Shown here: piece after piece, positions 1-10,965 of the stretch
How the letters are laid out: each line of letters begins with the position of its first letter
Numbering within the stretch: position 1 is the first letter of the stretch
NCBI GenBank assembly: GCA_014621425.1
Contig: JAANBB010000619.1
Location: 1 to 19,497, forward strand
Source of the DNA: Cylindrodendrum hubeiense
Taxonomy: Eukaryota > Ascomycota > Sordariomycetes > Hypocreales > Nectriaceae
Direction of reading: 5' to 3'
Length of the DNA: 19,497 bases
The notes under the pieces: model-generated
What the model was told of the DNA's origin: nothing
Seen by the model: only the letters and a program-made list of their open reading frames with translations
Database searches by the model: none
Program-made: the position numbers and the translations under genes

Positions 1-660
1 TCCCAAGCGTCGTCTGACTTGATCTGGGCCTGTTCCCAGCTGTTCCCCAGAGTTTGTCCAGCGTCGTCCCGTCCCGACCCCCCGAGCCTCGTTGCCTAAC
101 ATGGCACGCACGGGGCCACCATCCCACCAATTTCCCCAGCTGATGGCCGCCAGGCCCCCTGTCGCAGGCGCCCGAGACTCCACAACCGCTTGAACCAGCC
201 AGTTGGCACATGGTGGCTTGGGCCCTCAGCCCTGGCCACTGGCGTGGGCCTGGACGCGCCAGGACAGCGGCTCAGGGAAGCCATTCGCCTGTGATGGGTT
301 GTCGTTGGCTGTTGTTGGCTGTCGTTGGCTGTCGAGGAAGAAACCAAGTCACGCAGGGGGCGGTTTGATAAAATTAAGGGATGGGATTGAGCAATGGGGA
401 GCATGGCGCAGTCTCTGTACGTCGCCTCGCTTCCCCTTCTTTCCACTCGTCCTTACGCCAAGCGAACCGCGGGGTGCCCGAGGGCCACAAGCTTGGCATG
501 AGGGATTGCTGTTAATTCACAGTCCGTATCAAATACTAGGAATCGATGTAGTATTTTTCGATGAGATTTAAACTTTGACAAGGTGGTATTGCATTTTCAA
601 CTTACTAATCATCCAGTCATATTGCTGATCCTGCCTAGATTCAACATTGCATCTTACACC
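1..660. other. Non-coding flank downstream of the DUF7708 gene
   Basis: I see no supportable gene here. The open frames in this stretch show no family pattern, and one of them runs through a simple tandem repeat. The right-hand part, from about 520, becomes AT-richer and probably carries the 3' untranslated region of the minus-strand gene ending at 661. No clear AATAAA signal was found on the minus strand. The left part is GC-rich and structureless apart from the 10-bp repeat at 300-334. Confidence 0.6.
300..334. repeat. Short 10-bp tandem repeat, about 3.5 copies
   Basis: Three full units, TGTCGTTGGC, TGTTGTTGGC and TGTCGTTGGC, are followed by a half unit TGTCG. Units differ by one base at most. 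A 10-bp period does not preserve a reading frame, so this is a simple microsatellite-like tract rather than coding sequence. Confidence 0.85.
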
Positions 661-2610
661 TCAGCCATGCCCCGTCGGGTCGGCTGACCATATTCTCAAA
701 ATCTCGTCTTCTACAAAGAGATCGTCACTAAATCCCCGCCGCGTAGAGTTGCCAAATAGGAACTTGACCGTCGCCGCATACTCGTTCCCGCGGTGGAAAT
801 CCAGCAATCGCTCAATAAGCTCGATTGTCTTACGCTTTCGCTCAGGGGGCTGTGTGAAGGCCTTGAAGTCATCAATAGACACAATCAAAATGACATCGGC
901 CGGCAATTGAGTTATCAGCGCCTCGAGAACGGAGCAGATGCTTTCAACATCAGTAGGGTCCAGCTTGTCAAACGCCAGTGTCACGTAGTGCGAGTCGAAC
1001 CCGCGGTACTGGTCCACGAGTTGCAAGAGTAGGCTCATAGCCAGTTCTGATGGACTTCCGTTTGCGTCCTTTGTAAAGTTCTTGTGTTGGCTGCAGAAAA
1101 ATACCAAACAAAGCAGATCCGTGCTTATCCCGTGTTCGCCGGCCATGTGCTCACTCGAGAAGTCGAATATGTCTCGATAGATCTGGGCAGTGACGATAGG
1201 CATTTCAAGGCTGCATGTAGGATTCTCTGACCTTGTATCAACGAAGAGAAGCGAAGATTCGTTCAGGGTGAGCCAGGATCGGAACCGCGGGTGTTGCTGG
1301 ACTGTAGAGACGAGGTCTTCGTCGAGATCGTATCCAGGCACATGTCGTAGCCTGAAAACCTTCTCACAGTCTGCAGGTACTAGTTCTGGCTCGTAGAGAT
1401 TGTTCTCCAATATGTCCTCGACACTTATAGCTGGCGCTTTGATTCGAGGTATGAGGAGTTGCTGAGCTCCCAGTTCCCTGCGCTCCAGGTCCGCGCTGGC
1501 CTGATTATCAAGGAAGTCTGACAACCTATCCAACAAGATGAGTTTTGAATTCAACTGCCCAAGCCCTAGCTTCATTTGATGTGAATTCTGTTCTTGCATG
1601 TACATGATTGTGTAACTCTGCTGTGTCAAATTTCGCTGTTCTTCGGCCGACATGATGGCAACACGGGCGGCAAATCGCTGGGCTGAGACTTTGACGGTGG
1701 CTAGGCTATCTTTCAGACGGTCTGAAAACCCAGACGGGTTGATGAAAATCCTGGTTCCAGTGGCTAGAGGAGCGCCCGTTAGCTTGGATTTCAATCACTA
1801 TTGTCAGGAGACTTACCCAGTGACCGTTTCAGGTACCAATTGATGATAACCTCCATGAGCTGATATATGGCTGTGTATAAGGACGCAACTCGTCTATGCA
1901 GCTCTCCATCCTTATCATTTAGCCCCAGCAACGCAGCATTATCATTTAAAATAAAGGGCAACTCCTCAAGTGCACTATACACCTCCTGCCGGTAGTTGTT
2001 TGTTTCTTCAAGCGCCTTGAAGATGATCTTGAGGCCGCCGCAAAGAACAGAGCAGTACGAGTCGGTCGGGACTAGATTTACCAGCGTGGTTCCCGCCCCG
2101 GCGTGACTACAGAGGCTTCTGAATCTGTTCTTCAGTTTGCCAGTGAATCCGGGTGAAATGGCCTTATCCTTTGAGGAGAGGCTCTCTAGAACTTTGCACG
2201 TGTCCAATACCGACTCTTCAACCTCTGACCAAGAGTGTGCAGCCGTCAAGTCCAGAACGGGGATTTTGCGCTTTGCACAGAGCTCGTTTGCTTTGGTGAT
2301 GAGGCTATTCTGTGCTTGGAGACATGTGCTGTAAATCTCCTCCAGGTCGCTATCGCAGACAAGTAGAAGTTAGTGAATAGCCATGGCAGCTCTGGAGACG
2401 AAGGGCATACATGGGGATTGTTTCGGTTGATTCTGCCACCCACTGGTCCGATCCAGTGTAAACAACTCCGGACCCAGGCGTGGCAGTCAGCGCTGGGTGG
2501 GTTTGTCCATCCAACCGCCGGACCATAAATTCTGGAACTTCGTAGGCGGTCGGGGGAGTTTGTCGCGGCCTCGTGCCCGGAAAGGCCGGCGTAGAGTTTC
2601 TAAAGTCCAT
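661..2610 (-). CDS. DUF7708-type fungal protein with degenerate NTPase-like C-terminus
   Basis: Three exons on the minus strand: 2610-2411, 2349-1817 and 1763-661. The introns are 2410-2350 (donor GTATGC, branch CTAAC, acceptor TAG) and 1816-1764 (donor GTAAGT, branch CTAAC, acceptor TAG). Joined length is 1836 nt, giving 611 aa with all phases agreeing. Residues 1-66 are low-complexity and proline/threonine-rich. Residues about 120-245 match the pattern I know from DUF7708, with VPTDSYCSVLCGGLK at 160-174 followed by helices ending in INWYL. Residues about 275-345 are helical and glutamine-rich, possibly coiled coil. The C-terminal third (about 405-611) resembles a NACHT-like core: ESSLLFVD, LVFFCSQH and VILIVSIDDF (535-544, Walker B-like). 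No GxxxxGK[ST] Walker A is present. DUF7708 often sits at the N-terminus of fungal STAND/NLR-like proteins. The function is unknown; a regulatory or immune-like role is inference. It is divergent from the AAA+ gene. Confidence 0.85.
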
Positions 2611-3224
2611 ATTATCGGTCCAGTTTCTTGAGTGGACCTAGATAAACGGACGCAGAAGAAAGGGCGGGTAGTGCGGATGCTTGGGGAGGTTATCAACGGC
2701 TGCCTGTGGGTATGGGTTAAAAATAAAGCAAGCTGAGGGCGTGATTGCCTCAGAAACGGGGCGATTCGCCCTGGGGATGCGCTTAGCCTCACAGTTGCGG
2801 GTCAACCATGCAGGACCACCATTCAATCAGCATTTTCCAGCATCTTGCATCTGTTGCGTGACCGTAGGACGAACCGGCCGTGTCAGGCTCACACACGCAC
2901 GTTGAATTGCATATGCACACTCGTAATAGCGGCCAATCGCTGGCACGAATGTCGCACCAACCCTGGCTTCGGCCCCCAACTTGAGCGTCGCGGTAACCAG
3001 GTTGGCGCTTCGCGGTCCAAATGTGGCCACCAAGGTTACTCTTCTGCCTTACCCCGCCAGACCTCAATATGGCCAGGCTGTGACTTATATCCGTTACTGT
3101 TTATCCCGCGCTACATAAAGGAGGCCATCCATCCTTGGCCCCATTCTTGGCCCCCTTCAATCCGAGGCTCACGTCTTATTCTGACCCCTGTCACCTATTG
3201 ACGACCTCCTGCTTGCTGGTCACC
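2611..3224. promoter_or_regulatory. Shared upstream region of a divergent gene pair
   Basis: This 614-bp interval separates two start codons pointing away from each other, so it must hold both promoters. On the plus side a TATA-like CTACATAAAG lies at 3111-3120, about 105 bp before the AAA+ start, and is followed by a pyrimidine-rich leader typical of fungal 5' untranslated regions. I found no convincing TATA box for the minus-strand gene. No specific operator could be identified. Confidence 0.5.
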
Positions 3225-6200
3225 ATGGCGGATACCAAGGTTGAGACGGAGCAAATAATACCGTCTCTGCCTCAGCCGAATTTACAAGCAAAGCCTACCT
3301 TCCAGGACCAGAACGGCGACCCTATCGTCGCAGCCAAGCTGTCCGAAGATGTCAGCCCTACCAATGCGAATCATCACCAAGCCGGGAGTCAACAGGGTCG
3401 CGCTCCCGTACCAGAAGTACAGCAGCACATCCCAGCGGACAGCGAGATGGACTCAGTGGTCGCCCCGTCCGATCCGTTGCTTTCCAAGAGGCTGGACCTC
3501 GTTGCCCAGGTTCTCGCCCAGGAGCTTGCAAAATTCCGCCAAGCCAACCCAGGGCACATGACATCAACCATAGACCACCAGATTGCAGCAATTCGGGACT
3601 TGTCAGTGGAAATCAGGTAAGTAAAAGAGTCAACGTAAGGCAATCAGTCTGCCCTGTCCTAATGGCATCCCTGTAAAACATGCACATGATTAGAGCTCAC
3701 GACTGATTTTGCGTGCTACAGGCTTGGTGACGGCAAGACGACTGAGAAAGATGACCCAGAGAAGGTCGTTTGCCAGGTGAGAAGATCAGGCTTAGATGAA
3801 TGGAAAAAGCCGCAGGACGATAAGCAATACGTCATATCGGCATACTATCGCTCGCCTGCAATTTTCGAGACAGCCCAGGAAGGCAAACGACCCGCAACCG
3901 GCAATGCAGATCGACAGGAGCGACCTCACAGAGTTAAGCTTGGTTCCGACGTTCTAACGTACGAATTGGAGAATATCACAAATGTGACTATCCGGACCCA
4001 ATCGCCAACCTTGTGAGTGCATAGCCCAGCATAATTGATCTGATATGAGCTGATATTAATCACCTACAAACAGATTTGCTCCTCCATACAAAGTAATACT
4101 TCCGAGGTTTTTTCGTCGCGTTTACTAACCAGCTCTCTCCAGCTGCTGACCAGATACCATCCTGAGATAGTTCAGAGGCTTTCACAGTTGCAGGACCAGG
4201 TGGATCAAATGGAAAAGGAGCTCACCGACAGAAGCATTACAGTACCTTCAGTGTCCTCCAAGATTGACTCAGCCCCAGACGCTGAATCGCCGGGGAAGAG
4301 CATTGGCCAGGCCACGACTTCACTAACAGTGGACAAGGAGACCTTGGCTAGCCCCGAACCTCGCACAGGAGGTTCGATATCCGGAGATTCAGCAACAAAG
4401 GACAAAGAGCTCAATAAAAAGCGAAAGGAGCTAGGCATTCGCTTCGACCATTTGCGCCTGTTGAAAGACTTTATAGAGACTGACTTGGCATCATACATCG
4501 AACTCGACGAAAAGATCAAGACCGGAGTTCTGGAGAAGATTGCCTTCGAAGATCTATGGTTTCTCTTCCAGCCAGGGGATGTCTTGTACTTCAAGAACCA
4601 GGGCCACCATCAGCTATGCAAGGCTTTTGCCGTAACTGGTGGTCAGGAAAGAAAGCGAGGGCCGTCCAAGATGGAGATTCTGAACAGATGCGATCCTCCG
4701 GGTTCCCGCGGTGATAACCAAAATGGCAAAGACGATGCAACCATCATGCACAACGCGGCACGCGGAACTTGGAGTCCTCTTACTATCGACTTTTACACCA
4801 TGGAATATGATGGCTATCTCGTCGGGCCCCTGGATGATCGCAAACAGATCAAGCACTACGCCGGAGAGCGTAATATCACGGACCTGCCCATCTACCCCCT
4901 CAAATTTCATAAGAAGAGGGACGAGATGCTTAAAGATTTGACTGCAAGAGGCCGGAAGTACTGTTCATCGTATGGCCACAAAAGCTACAGTGGCACCACT
5001 TGCCCTGTAAATCGCCAGAAATCTCCAGAGGAGGTGCATGGCGATGTTTTTATCGATTTCAGAGATTACTACCGCAGCATTTCTAACCATGGATATTGGG
5101 TCCCCCCGCATGCCGTGCAATGGAAGCCCAATTTGGGTGTCTTGCAGCGCACCAATCCAGCCGCTGCTGAGGCTGAGGAGGATATCTCTGGGGACATTTG
5201 GAATTTGTGTGACCCTGAAGTGGACGACAAAGCTTCCGAAGACTTTCTGTCATCGAATCAGTTCGACCTGGAACTCATCGAGCTCGATCTATTTGAGCTG
5301 TCGGGGGACAACCTTCACCTCCTTCCACATCGGGTCCCTGCCTATCTCTTCCGAGCTCGGAAGTACGGTACGTGTAGAAGCTAGTTTTGACTTTTGCTAT
5401 GCTAACGGTGTGCCGCTACAGTTCACGTTGACATCGGGACGGCGACAGAAATTGACAAGAGTGACCAAGCCCGAGACAGCAGCTTTAAAGACTTGGTCAT
5501 CCCCGAGAGCCACCGTGACCTCTTGGTTGGACTGGTCAAAAACAAAATGACAGTGCTAGGGGATAACACTGGGCCAGAAATTGTGGATGGCGGTTCCACA
5601 CAGATCGATATCGTCAGGGGCAAGGGGCGGGGCCTAATTATTCTCCTGCATGGGCCGCCCGGATCGGGCAAGACCAGCACGGCCGAGACATTGGCAGCTT
5701 ATACTCGACGGCCACTGTATCCGATCACGTGTGGAGACCTTGGAACGCGCGCCGACCAGGTTGAGAAGGCTCTGATTGAGCATACTGAGCGAGCTCAGCG
5801 GTGGGGCTGTGTTCTCCTCCTTGACGAAGCTGATGTCTTTTTGAGTCGACGAGACTGGCGGGACACAGACCACAACGCCTTGGTATCTGGTATGTTGTTC
5901 GATAATATCTGGTCTCTCCTTGATTGTACTGCATTTTTTGATCCTAACTAACCTTCCAAGTCTTTCTTCGCCAGCTTGAGTATTACTCGGGAATTCTCTT
6001 CCTCACTACGAACCGAGTCGGCGTCTTGGACGAGGCCTTCAAATCCAGAATTCATGTCTCCCTTGCCTACCCGACAATCAAACTCCAAACAACGCTCGAA
6101 ATCTGGGAAGGCATCCTCAACCGCATCGACCGAGACAACAAGACAGACACCATCAAGACCAAGTATGACCGAAACGCGCTGCTTTCGTTCGCCAATCGCC

Positions 6201-6784
6201 ATTACAAGAACCACGAGAAGTCCAACACCGCATGGAACGGCCGACAGATCCGAAACGCCTTCCAGCTAGCGATTGCACTAGGCCATCACGAGCGCGACAA
6301 GAAGCTAGAGGCCGCCGGACTGACGTCCGAAGAAGCTGCCAAGAGCGGAGATAAGAAGTGGATGACGGTGAGGTTGACCAAGGACAACTTCCGTAGCATT
6401 GCGAGGACGGCCAGGGATTTCGATGACTATCTTCACGCCACGAGAGGGGATGACAGCGAACTTGCCAAGCACATGGCCATTCGCGATGATGGACACTCGG
6501 AAGAACATCTGGAAACGTCGTCGCCAAGGGCAAGAAAGGACTACGGGCGGCAGAAACAGCCTTCGAAGTTGCCCAGGCAGGCGAAGAGGGAGCGAAGCTC
6601 GTCATTCCTCAACCCTAGCCGGGATAGGCCACGTCCACGGTCGAGTGCGGAGTCGCAAACTCCTTCGGGCTCCGGAACTCAGAAGCGGGGCCGAGGATCC
6701 AGGGTGGAGCAGGACTCTAGCGACGAGGACGACGATGAGGAGGATGGCGATATCTTTGAGGAGTTTTCAGACGACGAGGACTAA
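3225..6784 (+). CDS. AAA+ ATPase with DUF7025 domain
   Basis: Six exons: 3225-3616, 3722-4012, 4074-4092, 4143-5367, 5422-5889 and 5961-6784. They sum to 3219 nt (1072 aa) with every phase consistent. The start has a strong context (CACCATGG). Residues 1-235 are mostly disordered; a short coiled coil (about 240-262) follows. The DUF7025 region spans about 335-640 and includes LWFLFQPGD (372-380) and WVPPHAVQW. The AAA+ core has Walker A GPPGSGKT (720-727), Walker B VLLLDEAD (773-780), sensor 1 FLTTNR with N816, and a candidate arginine finger FKSR with R828. A lid region follows, then a basic/serine-rich stretch and a very acidic C-terminus. The family couples ATP hydrolysis to remodelling of a partner protein; fungal DUF7025 members have no firmly known substrate. 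No signal peptide or membrane segment was seen. The key ATPase residues are intact, so it is probably active. Confidence 0.95.
4074..4092 (+). other. 19-nt microexon of the AAA+ gene
   Basis: This exon encodes the end of a leucine codon followed by FAPPYK. It lies between a 61-nt intron (4013-4073, donor GTGAGT, acceptor CAG) and a 50-nt intron (4093-4142, donor GTAATA, perfect TACTAAC branch site, acceptor CAG). Without it the phases of exons 2 and 4 do not match. With it the protein reads TLFAPPYKLLTRY, which resembles the family pattern of a PPYK-like motif in front of the DUF7025 region. Confidence 0.8.
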
Positions 6785-7083
6785 ATCAGTAGTCTGCCTA
6801 AGGCTAAGAATGAGATGCGGCTAAGATTCTTCCGAGTATGCTAGGAAGGAGAGTGAGCCAATTGCATGCCGGGGTGGCGCGATTCAGACGGCAACGTATA
6901 TCAGGGGAACTCGATAACCGTCTTCCACCTGCTGTTCTTTCTCGAGGCTAGGGATAAGACTGGTACCTGGACAGAGATCTAATCTTGGGGGGAGATCTTA
7001 GGCTACAAGTGCTGCCAATTCGATGCGATAGCCAAGTAGACTATAGAGGTCAGGAAAGACGTAGAAATTTAGATGTCTTGTAC
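6785..7083. other. Probable 3' untranslated and intergenic sequence after the AAA+ gene
   Basis: No gene is seen. The sequence follows directly on the TAA stop and has mixed composition without repeats. It probably contains the AAA+ transcript end, although no canonical polyadenylation signal stands out. Confidence 0.5.
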
Positions 7084-7182
7084 TGTGGATATTGTCCATG
7101 TGGATATTGTCCTGTGGATCTTGCCCTGTGGATCGTGTCCTGTGGATCTTGTCCTGTGGATATTGTACTGCGGATATCTGTA
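7084..7182. repeat. 14-bp minisatellite, seven units
   Basis: Units of the form TGTGGATATTGTCC or TGTGGATCTTGTCC repeat head to tail at 7084, 7099, 7113, 7127, 7141, 7155 and 7169. The first unit is 15 bp and the others 14 bp; the last two are more diverged. The period is not a multiple of three, so the open frames crossing it, which give an apparent cysteine-rich peptide, are artefacts. The array lies in the intergenic region after the AAA+ gene. Confidence 0.92.
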
Positions 7183-7429
7183 ACATGGGATCTTATATGA
7201 CAGGTAAAGGCCGAGAGGATGCCTGGGCTGCCAGATATCAGCGAGATGCAGCTATCTACAGGTATTATGAATGTTAGGCAATTAACATATCGAACCCTAC
7301 CTCTTCTTTACTGGCCCATTGGCTGTGAAAAGGAGTAATCCGTGATGTGTTCATATAACCCACGGGTAATATACTGCAAAGTGACCGCAAGCCAGCCAGA
7401 TCATGTTATTGAGAACCACAATAATCATC
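7183..7429. other. Intergenic, nothing recognised
   Basis: Mixed-composition DNA with no gene, repeat or RNA signal that I can support. Confidence 0.5.
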
Positions 7430-7980
7430 CTACTGTTGGTCGGCTGCAAATACACGTCCCCACTTGCTCGCTGCCGTCGACACTGATACCGGATCTGGGT
7501 GCCGCCGGCCCCTATGCATGTACTCGCGTCCAAAAAAAGCCTTATCAGGCGGGGCGCCCGATGGCCACGCGCCCCCCCAGTCGTAACGAATGACTTGCCG
7601 GCCTTCCATGCGAAAACTGTTGGTTTCACATCGAGTGACGGGAGATAAGGATGAAATTTTGGAATCTCTCTGTCTCAATGGTCCCAGAGTCGACCTCATG
7701 CGCGGGGACGAAGACGACATCAAGCCACCAGGGTCTCGCGCGGATGTCCGATCCGGACGACCAGAAGAGTCCGGCTCCCAACGGTGCGGCACCGGTGGCT
7801 AGGTCCCGTTGTCTGAGGCTGCGAGACGGAAGCGCCTGAGCCCGGTCTCCAGGGACGGCCCCAGACGTCTCAAATGACCCCGAGAGGTGGCATTGTGTAA
7901 TCTCCAGTAGCCAAAGTATAATTCAGGCCACCCACGCTCACTGGCCGCCCATTTCGTACCTTGCCTGAGCCGTCTTGATC
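7430..7980 (-). pseudogene. Possible decayed coding remnant, family unknown
   Basis: The minus strand has protein-like open stretches that switch frame. One frame is open from about 7923 down to about 7637 without a start codon, and includes the runs RARPWWLDVVFVPAHEVDSG and TERFQNFILISRHSM before a TGA. A second frame continues to 7430 with the run RQVIRYDWGGAWPSG. Further upstream (about 7870-7990) a third frame reads GGLNYTLATGDYTMPPL. The hydrophobic and aromatic patterning looks like real protein, but no start, splice-site set or known domain ties the pieces together. It could be a broken gene, a gene with introns I failed to place, or chance in GC-rich DNA. Confidence 0.25.
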
Positions 7981-9578
7981 ATCATGATCAGAGAAGGATT
8001 CCGTATCAGCCAGGCCGCCGCACCATGAGAGGAGCTAGCGAGAAAGCGAGAGAGCGAGCGCAGCCCGGGTCCACCCCCGACGTGGTGACCCGTCAATGCC
8101 TAGCACAGGCGCAAAGATTGACGACGGGCCGTGATAGTTCTTGCGACCTAGCTGCCGTATTGGAGCGAATCCCGCGTCAAATCCCGCTTAGTCAAACGCT
8201 TGTCGGTGCGTGCCTTACTCGTCATGCCCCCTTCTGCGCCACGCCCCTATTCCGCTCTCCAGGCGTGCCAACGCGTCAAGCCGCCGACCAGTTGCTCAAA
8301 CTCGTCATGTTGGTCGTCGATGTTGGCCGTCGATGAACCACATGTCATGTTCAGCTCTTACCTTGTCCCGCCCAAATCCCCATACTCTGGTACGAGTGGA
8401 TAAATGCTGCCGAAGAAGCAATATGGGTTCTCTGTAGCTGCCTCCTCCACCTCAAAGAATGGGTTAGTTTTTCCCTTAGCAGGGTCCATCAATACTGTCA
8501 AGCCACTCAAGCGTTTCGTCTAACGTTGTACGCAACCGCGGCCTGATGCTTCCGGAATCCCGGACGACCATCGGGACTTGCTAGCCAGGAACAGAGGGCA
8601 AGGTTCAGCTTGTCTGTTGACTTCGTTGTACCACGCACCACGCACAGCGACAGACAATCCCTACCTAAGCCTCATACTCTTAGCGTGGCATCGTCCGAGC
8701 GCAGCACACACGAGGTGTGACGAATTCGCGATAGCTTTGAGACGGTTGCTGTCGCTGACGCAAGCGAATCCTTCAGCTCGCAGCCACTATTGATCTATTG
8801 ATCACTACTGACGTCCCCTAATAAATGTGGCGCGGGGGTTCCTCCCGGATTCTGGTGTTCCTCACGTCGATGTGCCACTCGATAACGTGCGCCGGTGTTT
8901 GGCACTTGGAATCACATGCATTGATTATCACTGGCTCAACGCCTCATAAATACCCACATAGCGACGCAGAACGGGCGGAAAGTCTAGCGCATGGACGTTG
9001 ACCGTGAGCCTCGAGTCAGTGCTTGCGGGGGATGGCGGTGCTAGTCACGACTAGACTAGCTGTTTTAAATTGATCCTGCCAGGATTCGCTAAATCGACAA
9101 ATAGATCCCCTTCCCATTATCCGAATCCCAGCTGAGAGCTAAGCCGTCAACTAGCATACCCCAGGAAAAGACCCCGGGGCACACGGCACGTTTTGCTATG
9201 CTAGGTGGAGCCTAGCCCCAAGCCCTCAACTTCTGTATCGTATGGATACCCCTGTTTTCAGCCATATTGTCTTGGTCGGCTCTGATAACCGAGTCAGGTT
9301 CAGGCGTCGAGCGTAGACTCACGGCCAATAGACACATGCTAGTTCAGGGCTTGCGATAACGCTAGAGCACCTCAAGGCCGCCCGATGGCCCTCAACCCCC
9401 GCCCCAGTTCGATAAAGCCTGGACAGTTACCGGCCAGTGCGTGCAGATCGCTGATGCAAGACCTTTGTCATTACGATCAACTTCTGTTCATTCAGTCGAA
9501 CCTCTAAACTCCCCAAAACCTCGTATGCGGACGATAGTGTGAGGTCGTGTGAGATCGCGTCAACGTGCAGTCTCAGCC
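7981..9578. other. Long intergenic region upstream of the receptor gene
   Basis: About 1.6 kb with no supportable gene. It contains a short GAGA-type purine run (about 8038-8061, GCGAGAAAGCGAGAGAGCGAGCG) and a near-palindrome TGATCATCATGATCA at about 7976-7990. The small open frames here have no family pattern. The last few hundred bases presumably include the promoter of the gene starting at 9579, but no TATA box or operator could be assigned. Confidence 0.5.
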
Positions 9579-10965
9579 ATGTCTGACCTCAGAGAGAACA
9601 TCTATGTGTCAACAGGTATTACCTGGGTCGCAGCGTTCGTCGCATTGATTATGCGCATGATCGCTCGGCGTATGACCAAGATAAAATGGTGGTATGACGA
9701 TTACTTCTGCATATCTGCTTTTGTGAGTCTTCAATTCTCTGCCCGCCTTGTGATAGAGTTCATGGCTTACGGGAACGTTAGGTGTTTGCGAGCCTCTACT
9801 CCGCTACCATTCTAGAATGTAAGAAATTAGCTTTGTGAGATTCCAGACCAGTTGTACAGACACTAATAGTCTTGGTTCAGGGACACTCAAGTGGTCACTT
9901 GGCCAGAACATGCCCGATTCCATCAGCACCGAGGCTAGAGACCTAATACTCCACAACTCGAGGTTTATCGGCTTCTTCAACTCGCTCACCTATGCTTTCT
10001 CGATCGCCTCGTCGAAACTAGCTATCTTGTTTCTCTACTGGCGAATATTTAAAATCTCTATTATCCGGATTCCGATTCAGGTGTTGATCGTCATGTCGAT
10101 AATGTGGATCATTCTGAGGACTTTCATGTTGATCTTCCGCTGCATCCCCGTCCAGTACTACTGGGATAAAACCATCCCTGGTTCTTGCAAAATCAGTGAT
10201 AACCAGTTCTTCTTCGGCACCGTGTTTACGCATTTCTTGATGGATATTGCCATCTTGATTTTGCCAATCCTGGAAGTATTCCGACTCCGCCTACGGCTTG
10301 GCCAGAAGCTTGCGATTTCCGGGCTCTTCATCGTCGGTGGAATGTAAGTACTTGCGTGAACTGCATTAATGTGCGAACAAAACTAATAGCAATGATCTAG
10401 TGTTTGTCTTGCATCCATCTTTGCCATCGTCGAGGCACTCAGTTACGACCCGAAGTCAACACAGATGCCGCATGATTATGGCATGTACTGCATCTGGGGA
10501 TCGGTCGAGTTAAATATCGCCATCGTCTCTGGTAACTAGTTCCAGTCTAAAATCTCACTCTAAGCCTACGCTAACTTGCTATGTCTTCCAGCTTGCTTTC
10601 CTTTGCTCCGACCGATTTTCAGCCTCATTCTTCCCGCACGCTTCCTCAGCTCTGTTGGCAGCAGCCAACCTATCAGTCGACCAAGCAATGCTATCAGATT
10701 GACGACTATAAGCAGAACCAACAAGGAAAAGGATGATGACGAGACGAGCTCAACGCATCAGCTCGCGGATCCAGAAAATGGGCTACGCGACAACCCAGAT
10801 TTTGACCCGAGGATTACACGCAGCCATGATGGCGTCCATACCGTCATCTCGAGTCGATATCAGGCTTCAAGCGACGACGGAAATGATATGGCTGGAATAC
10901 ATGTTCGAAATGACACGATAGTTCACGTGGAGGAGACAGAGTTCCCAAAAGCCTACAGGAATTAG
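9579..10965 (+). CDS. PTH11-like rhodopsin-family seven-helix membrane protein
   Basis: Five exons: 9579-9722, 9782-9818, 9881-10343, 10401-10531 and 10592-10965, separated by introns of 57-62 nt with GT..AG ends. Joined length is 1149 nt, giving 382 aa. Seven hydrophobic segments are visible: TM1 near residues 8-30, TM2 after WWYDDY (about 40-61), TM3 with FNSLTYAFSIASSKLAILF, TM4 with IVMSIMWIILRTFMLIF, TM5 with FFFGTVFTHFLMDIAILILP, TM6 with FIVGGIVCLASIFAIVE, and TM7 ending in SACFPLLRPIF. The motifs SLGQNMPDS and SRFIGF are typical of the fungal rhodopsin-domain family that includes PTH11-like receptors. The polar C-terminal tail of about 100 residues is probably cytoplasmic. The family is thought to act in surface and nutrient sensing at the plasma membrane; the ligand is unknown. 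The ATG at 9579 was chosen because no in-frame ATG lies upstream. Confidence 0.93.

Noticed and set aside
96..571. Open frames on both strands at the left edge
   Set aside because: No family pattern; low-complexity composition; the plus-strand frame crosses a 10-bp tandem repeat; overlapping frames on opposite strands suggest chance in GC-rich DNA.
980..1000. GGTTCGACTC-like tRNA B-box on the minus strand
   Set aside because: It lies inside the coding frame of the DUF7708 gene (reads RGFDSH), and no cloverleaf or A-box could be built around it.
3135..3224. In-frame upstream start for the AAA+ gene
   Set aside because: The ATG at 3225 has a much better context (CACCATGG), and the extra residues lie in a pyrimidine-rich leader just after the TATA-like box.
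6985..7277. Cysteine-rich small protein (CGYCPCGYCP type)
   Set aside because: It is produced by reading through a 14-bp minisatellite in two frames; the period is not a multiple of three and there is no start context.
7590..7839. Plus-strand open frames opposite the possible minus-strand remnant
   Set aside because: Composition and lack of pattern suggest shadow frames.
8025..8793. Several plus-strand open frames of 67-103 codons
   Set aside because: No domain, no splice structure and no conserved-looking pattern; the first begins in a GAGA-type repeat.
9400..9510. TTCGA-containing stretches as tRNA candidates
   Set aside because: No A-box, acceptor stem or anticodon loop could be assembled around them.
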